Shown here: positions 3,331 through 5,381 of the stretch, in pieces
Numbering within the stretch: the stretch's first letter is position 1
Layout: the number at the start of each line of letters is the position of its first letter
DNA from: Desulfobacterales bacterium
GTDB taxonomy: Bacteria > Desulfobacterota > DSM-4660 > Desulfatiglandales > B25-G16
Assembly (NCBI GenBank): GCA_013375335.1
Contig: JABXJZ010000114.1
Coordinates: 1-5,381 of the forward strand
DNA length: 5,381 bases
Direction of reading: 5' to 3'
Made by a program: the position numbers and the translations under genes
The notes under the pieces: generated by a model
Seen by the model: only the letters and a program-made list of their open reading frames with translations
What the model was told of the DNA's origin: nothing
The model's database searches: none

Positions 3331-5381
3331 CTAGCTGATCTTCTGCCAGTTTGTTCCATCGCGGGTGTCAATCACTTCAACACCCAGATTTCTCAGCTGG
3401 TTTCTTATCTTATCAGCCTTTGCCCAGTCCTTTTTCTGCCGAGCGTAAGCCCTTTCTTGGATCAATTCCTCTATCTGCTGGGGAGATTCCGGCTCCGTCA
3501 GGTCCATTACCATGAGCACTGAGTTGAGCCTCGAGAGAATATCTCGGATCTTGTCCCGATCAGATGGATGCAAGCCCTTAGAATCGACTATGCGGTTAAT
3601 GTGATGGGTAAATTCAAAGAGAGCGGCTAGGGCAGGTGCAATATTCAGATCATCATCCATCGCCTCTACGAACCTGTGTTTGAGATCATAGATCAATTGA
3701 TCGATTTCACCGTTGACCGGGCCTCTTTGGCAGAAGCGGAGCTTATGGACGAATCCGTCCAAGCGAGAGACCGTGCTTTTCGCGATATCCAGCTTGGACC
3801 ATGAGAAATCGATTGCCTTCCGGTAATGTGTGTTGATAAGCCAGTATCGAATCTCCCTCCCTTGATATCCCCTGCTTAGCACGTCTCGGAGGGTAATTGT
3901 CCTGTCTGCCGGTATCTCGGCGGGGTTTTTCTCCATCACAATTTCATTGTGGACCCAATAGTTCGCTAGTGGTTTGCCAGTAAGGGCCTCTGCTATGGCT
4001 ATATCGTTTTCATGGTGTGGAAAGATCAGGTCCATACTTCCGGTATGAATATCAAAGCTTTCACCAAGATATTTCATGGCCATGGCAGCACATTCTATGT
4101 GCCAGCCGGGTCGAACATTTCCCCATATAGTGGAAAAGAAGATTCCTCTTTTAAGTTCATTTAATGTTGATCTCTTAAGCAGGGTAAAATCCCTTGGATT
4201 GTCTTTTTCATATTGATCAAGGTCAACCGTTTTACCCACCCTGATCTTGTTCAAATCCACCCTTGAAAGCTTACCATAGTCATTAAAACGGGATATATCG
4301 AAATAGACAGAGCGTAATCTCTCATAGGCAAAGCCTTTTTCTAAGAGTTTTTGAGTAATATCTATCATCTCTTCCACGTGTTGGCTGGCTAAGGGGTAAC
4401 TGGTTGCCCTTTTGATATTTAGGGAATCCATATCCTTAAGGAATTCCTTGTAATGCCTTCCAGTAAATTTCTTTATCTCCTCGTCTGCAGCCTCTGATCC
4501 CTTAATAGTCTTATCATCCAGATCCGTAATATTCATTATATGGGTTACATCAAAGCCCTTAAACTCAAGGTAACGTCTAAGTAGGTCAGCAACGACATAT
4601 CTCCTGCAATCGGCAATATCAATCAATTTTGAAACTGTGGGTCCGCAGGAGTAAATAGAGACCTTGTTTTCCCTGATGGGAATGAATACGTCTTTTTGCC
4701 TGCTCAACGTATTATAGAATTTGGTGTCCGCCTTTTTTCTGTCCAGAAAGAGATTAGTACTTAGATATCGTTCCCCACCATCAGGAAGTATAACCACGAG
4801 AAGACCGCCCTTTATCTCCTGGGCTACCTTAAGGGCAATGGCCATAGCTGCCCCTGAGCTCATACCCACAAAGATGCCCTCTTCTTTCGCAAGTCTCCTG
4901 GTCATCTGGAAGGCCTCTTCGTCTTCGATATTGACAATACGATCAAGAAGATTTTTGTCAAATATTTCAGGGCGGTAAGATTCCTTCATATTTTTCATTC
5001 CCTGGATACTATGACCCAGATATGGTTCGACTCCGACTATCTCTATTTTTGGATTATATGCCTTCAGCCTCTTAGAAAGACCCATTAGGGTGCCTGTGGT
5101 ACCCATGGGAGCTACTACCATGGTCACTTTTCCACGAGTCTGTTCCCAAATTTCAACGGCTGTTCCATTATAATGGGCCATCCAGTTGCTTTCATTGTTA
5201 AATTGGTCTGCCAGCCAGTATTTGTCCGGTTCTTCTCTAGTTAGATTATATGCCTCTTCAATAGCGCCATCAGTACCGAGATGGGATGGGGTAGGCCTAA
5301 TTTCCGCCCCAAATGCCTTCAGTATCTTCCTTCTTTCCTCGCTCACTGATTCGGACATGGTGAGCATCAACCGGTAGCCTT
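3331..5381 (-). CDS. Cysteine synthase (CysM-type) fused to a degenerate cysteinyl-tRNA synthetase; 5' end outside the window
   Basis: The frame is open to the right edge; codons GGC TAC CGG (5379-5371) precede the first start-like codon and give GYRLMLTMSESVSEERRK, an internal cysteine synthase segment, so the gene is partial. Numbering from TTG at 5370, residues 1-210 form the C-terminal part of a PLP-dependent O-acetylserine sulfhydrylase: NQFNNESNW-like region at 56-63, phosphate loop MGTTGTLMG at 89-97 (CysM-like), SSGAA at 171-175 and GERYLST at 199-205. The PLP lysine lies off the window. After a linker of about five residues, 216-679 align end to end with CysRS, including NITDLDDK (280-287), GWHIEC (422-427), PHHEND (451-456), the DALR region (567-625) and the C-terminal GTNW. 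HIGH is replaced by DIAD (251-254) and KMSKS by PAEIP (483-487), so ordinary Cys-tRNA synthesis by this half is doubtful. No frameshift or stop is visible. Confidence 0.93.
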   Translation of the reverse strand, partial: GYRLMLTMSESVSEERRKILKAFGAEIRPTPSHLGTDGAIEEAYNLTREEPDKYWLADQFNNESNWMAHYNGTAVEIWEQTRGKVTMVVAPMGTTGTLMGLSKRLKAYNPKIEIVGVEPYLGHSIQGMKNMKESYRPEIFDKNLLDRIVNIEDEEAFQMTRRLAKEEGIFVGMSSGAAMAIALKVAQEIKGGLLVVILPDGGERYLSTNLFLDRKKADTKFYNTLSRQKDVFIPIRENKVSIYSCGPTVSKLIDIADCRRYVVADLLRRYLEFKGFDVTHIMNITDLDDKTIKGSEAADEEIKKFTGRHYKEFLKDMDSLNIKRATSYPLASQHVEEMIDITQKLLEKGFAYERLRSVYFDISRFNDYGKLSRVDLNKIRVGKTVDLDQYEKDNPRDFTLLKRSTLNELKRGIFFSTIWGNVRPGWHIECAAMAMKYLGESFDIHTGSMDLIFPHHENDIAIAEALTGKPLANYWVHNEIVMEKNPAEIPADRTITLRDVLSRGYQGREIRYWLINTHYRKAIDFSWSKLDIAKSTVSRLDGFVHKLRFCQRGPVNGEIDQLIYDLKHRFVEAMDDDLNIAPALAALFEFTHHINRIVDSKGLHPSDRDKIRDILSRLNSVLMVMDLTEPESPQQIEELIQERAYARQKKDWAKADKIRNQLRNLGVEVIDTRDGTNWQKIS

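Noticed and set aside
4721..4978. 85-codon plus-strand open frame
   Set aside because: It is a shadow of the cysteine synthase domain on the opposite strand.
5368..5370. TTG as the true start of the cysteine synthase/CysRS-like gene
   Set aside because: The codons before it encode GYR, a conserved internal piece of cysteine synthases, and the frame stays open to the edge; the PLP-lysine region must lie beyond the window.
1..5381. CRISPR array, insertion sequence or attachment site
   Set aside because: I saw no spaced direct repeats, no transposase or integrase, and no target-site duplication; the tRNA 3' ends are not repeated elsewhere in the window beyond the similarity of the two tRNAs.

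Overview
The window looks like part of an anaerobic bacterial chromosome of moderate GC content. The short bacterial ferredoxin-thioredoxin reductase next to a glutaredoxin-like protein, and the cysteine synthase/cysteinyl-tRNA synthetase-type fusion, fit a Desulfobacterota (deltaproteobacterial) or similar sulfate-reducing or syntrophic lineage. That assignment is an inference from gene content only.

Layout. Positions 1-1659 (+) carry a possible 43-codon small ORF followed by def and fmt, the two enzymes of the N-formylmethionine cycle, which overlap by one base (TAATG). Positions 1683-2266 (-) carry a glutaredoxin-like protein and a ferredoxin-thioredoxin reductase catalytic subunit overlapped by ATGA, a likely two-gene thiol-redox operon with its own candidate promoter. 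It converges on fmt with only 23 bp between stop codons. Positions 2385-2860 (-) carry a second ATGA-coupled pair: a 56-aa excisionase-type helix-turn-helix protein and a stand-alone RadC N-terminal (helix-hairpin-helix) domain without the usual JAB/MPN domain. Its candidate promoter overlaps an inverted repeat. Positions 3067-3303 (+) carry two tRNA-Ser genes (UGA and GCU anticodons), both with encoded CCA ends. Positions 3331-5381 (-) carry a long gene that runs off the right edge: the C-terminal two thirds of a CysM-type O-acetylserine sulfhydrylase fused to a full-length cysteinyl-tRNA synthetase-like module.

The most interesting item is that fusion. Its synthetase half is intact along its length and keeps most of the zinc/cysteine-binding pocket. 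However, the two class I signatures are gone without gaps (HIGH reads DIAD, KMSKS reads PAEIP), and the adenosine-side glycines are also changed. It is best explained as a pseudo-synthetase that may have become a cysteine-sensing or tRNA-binding partner of the attached cysteine synthase. The window therefore combines housekeeping translation functions with two thiol/cysteine-related units.
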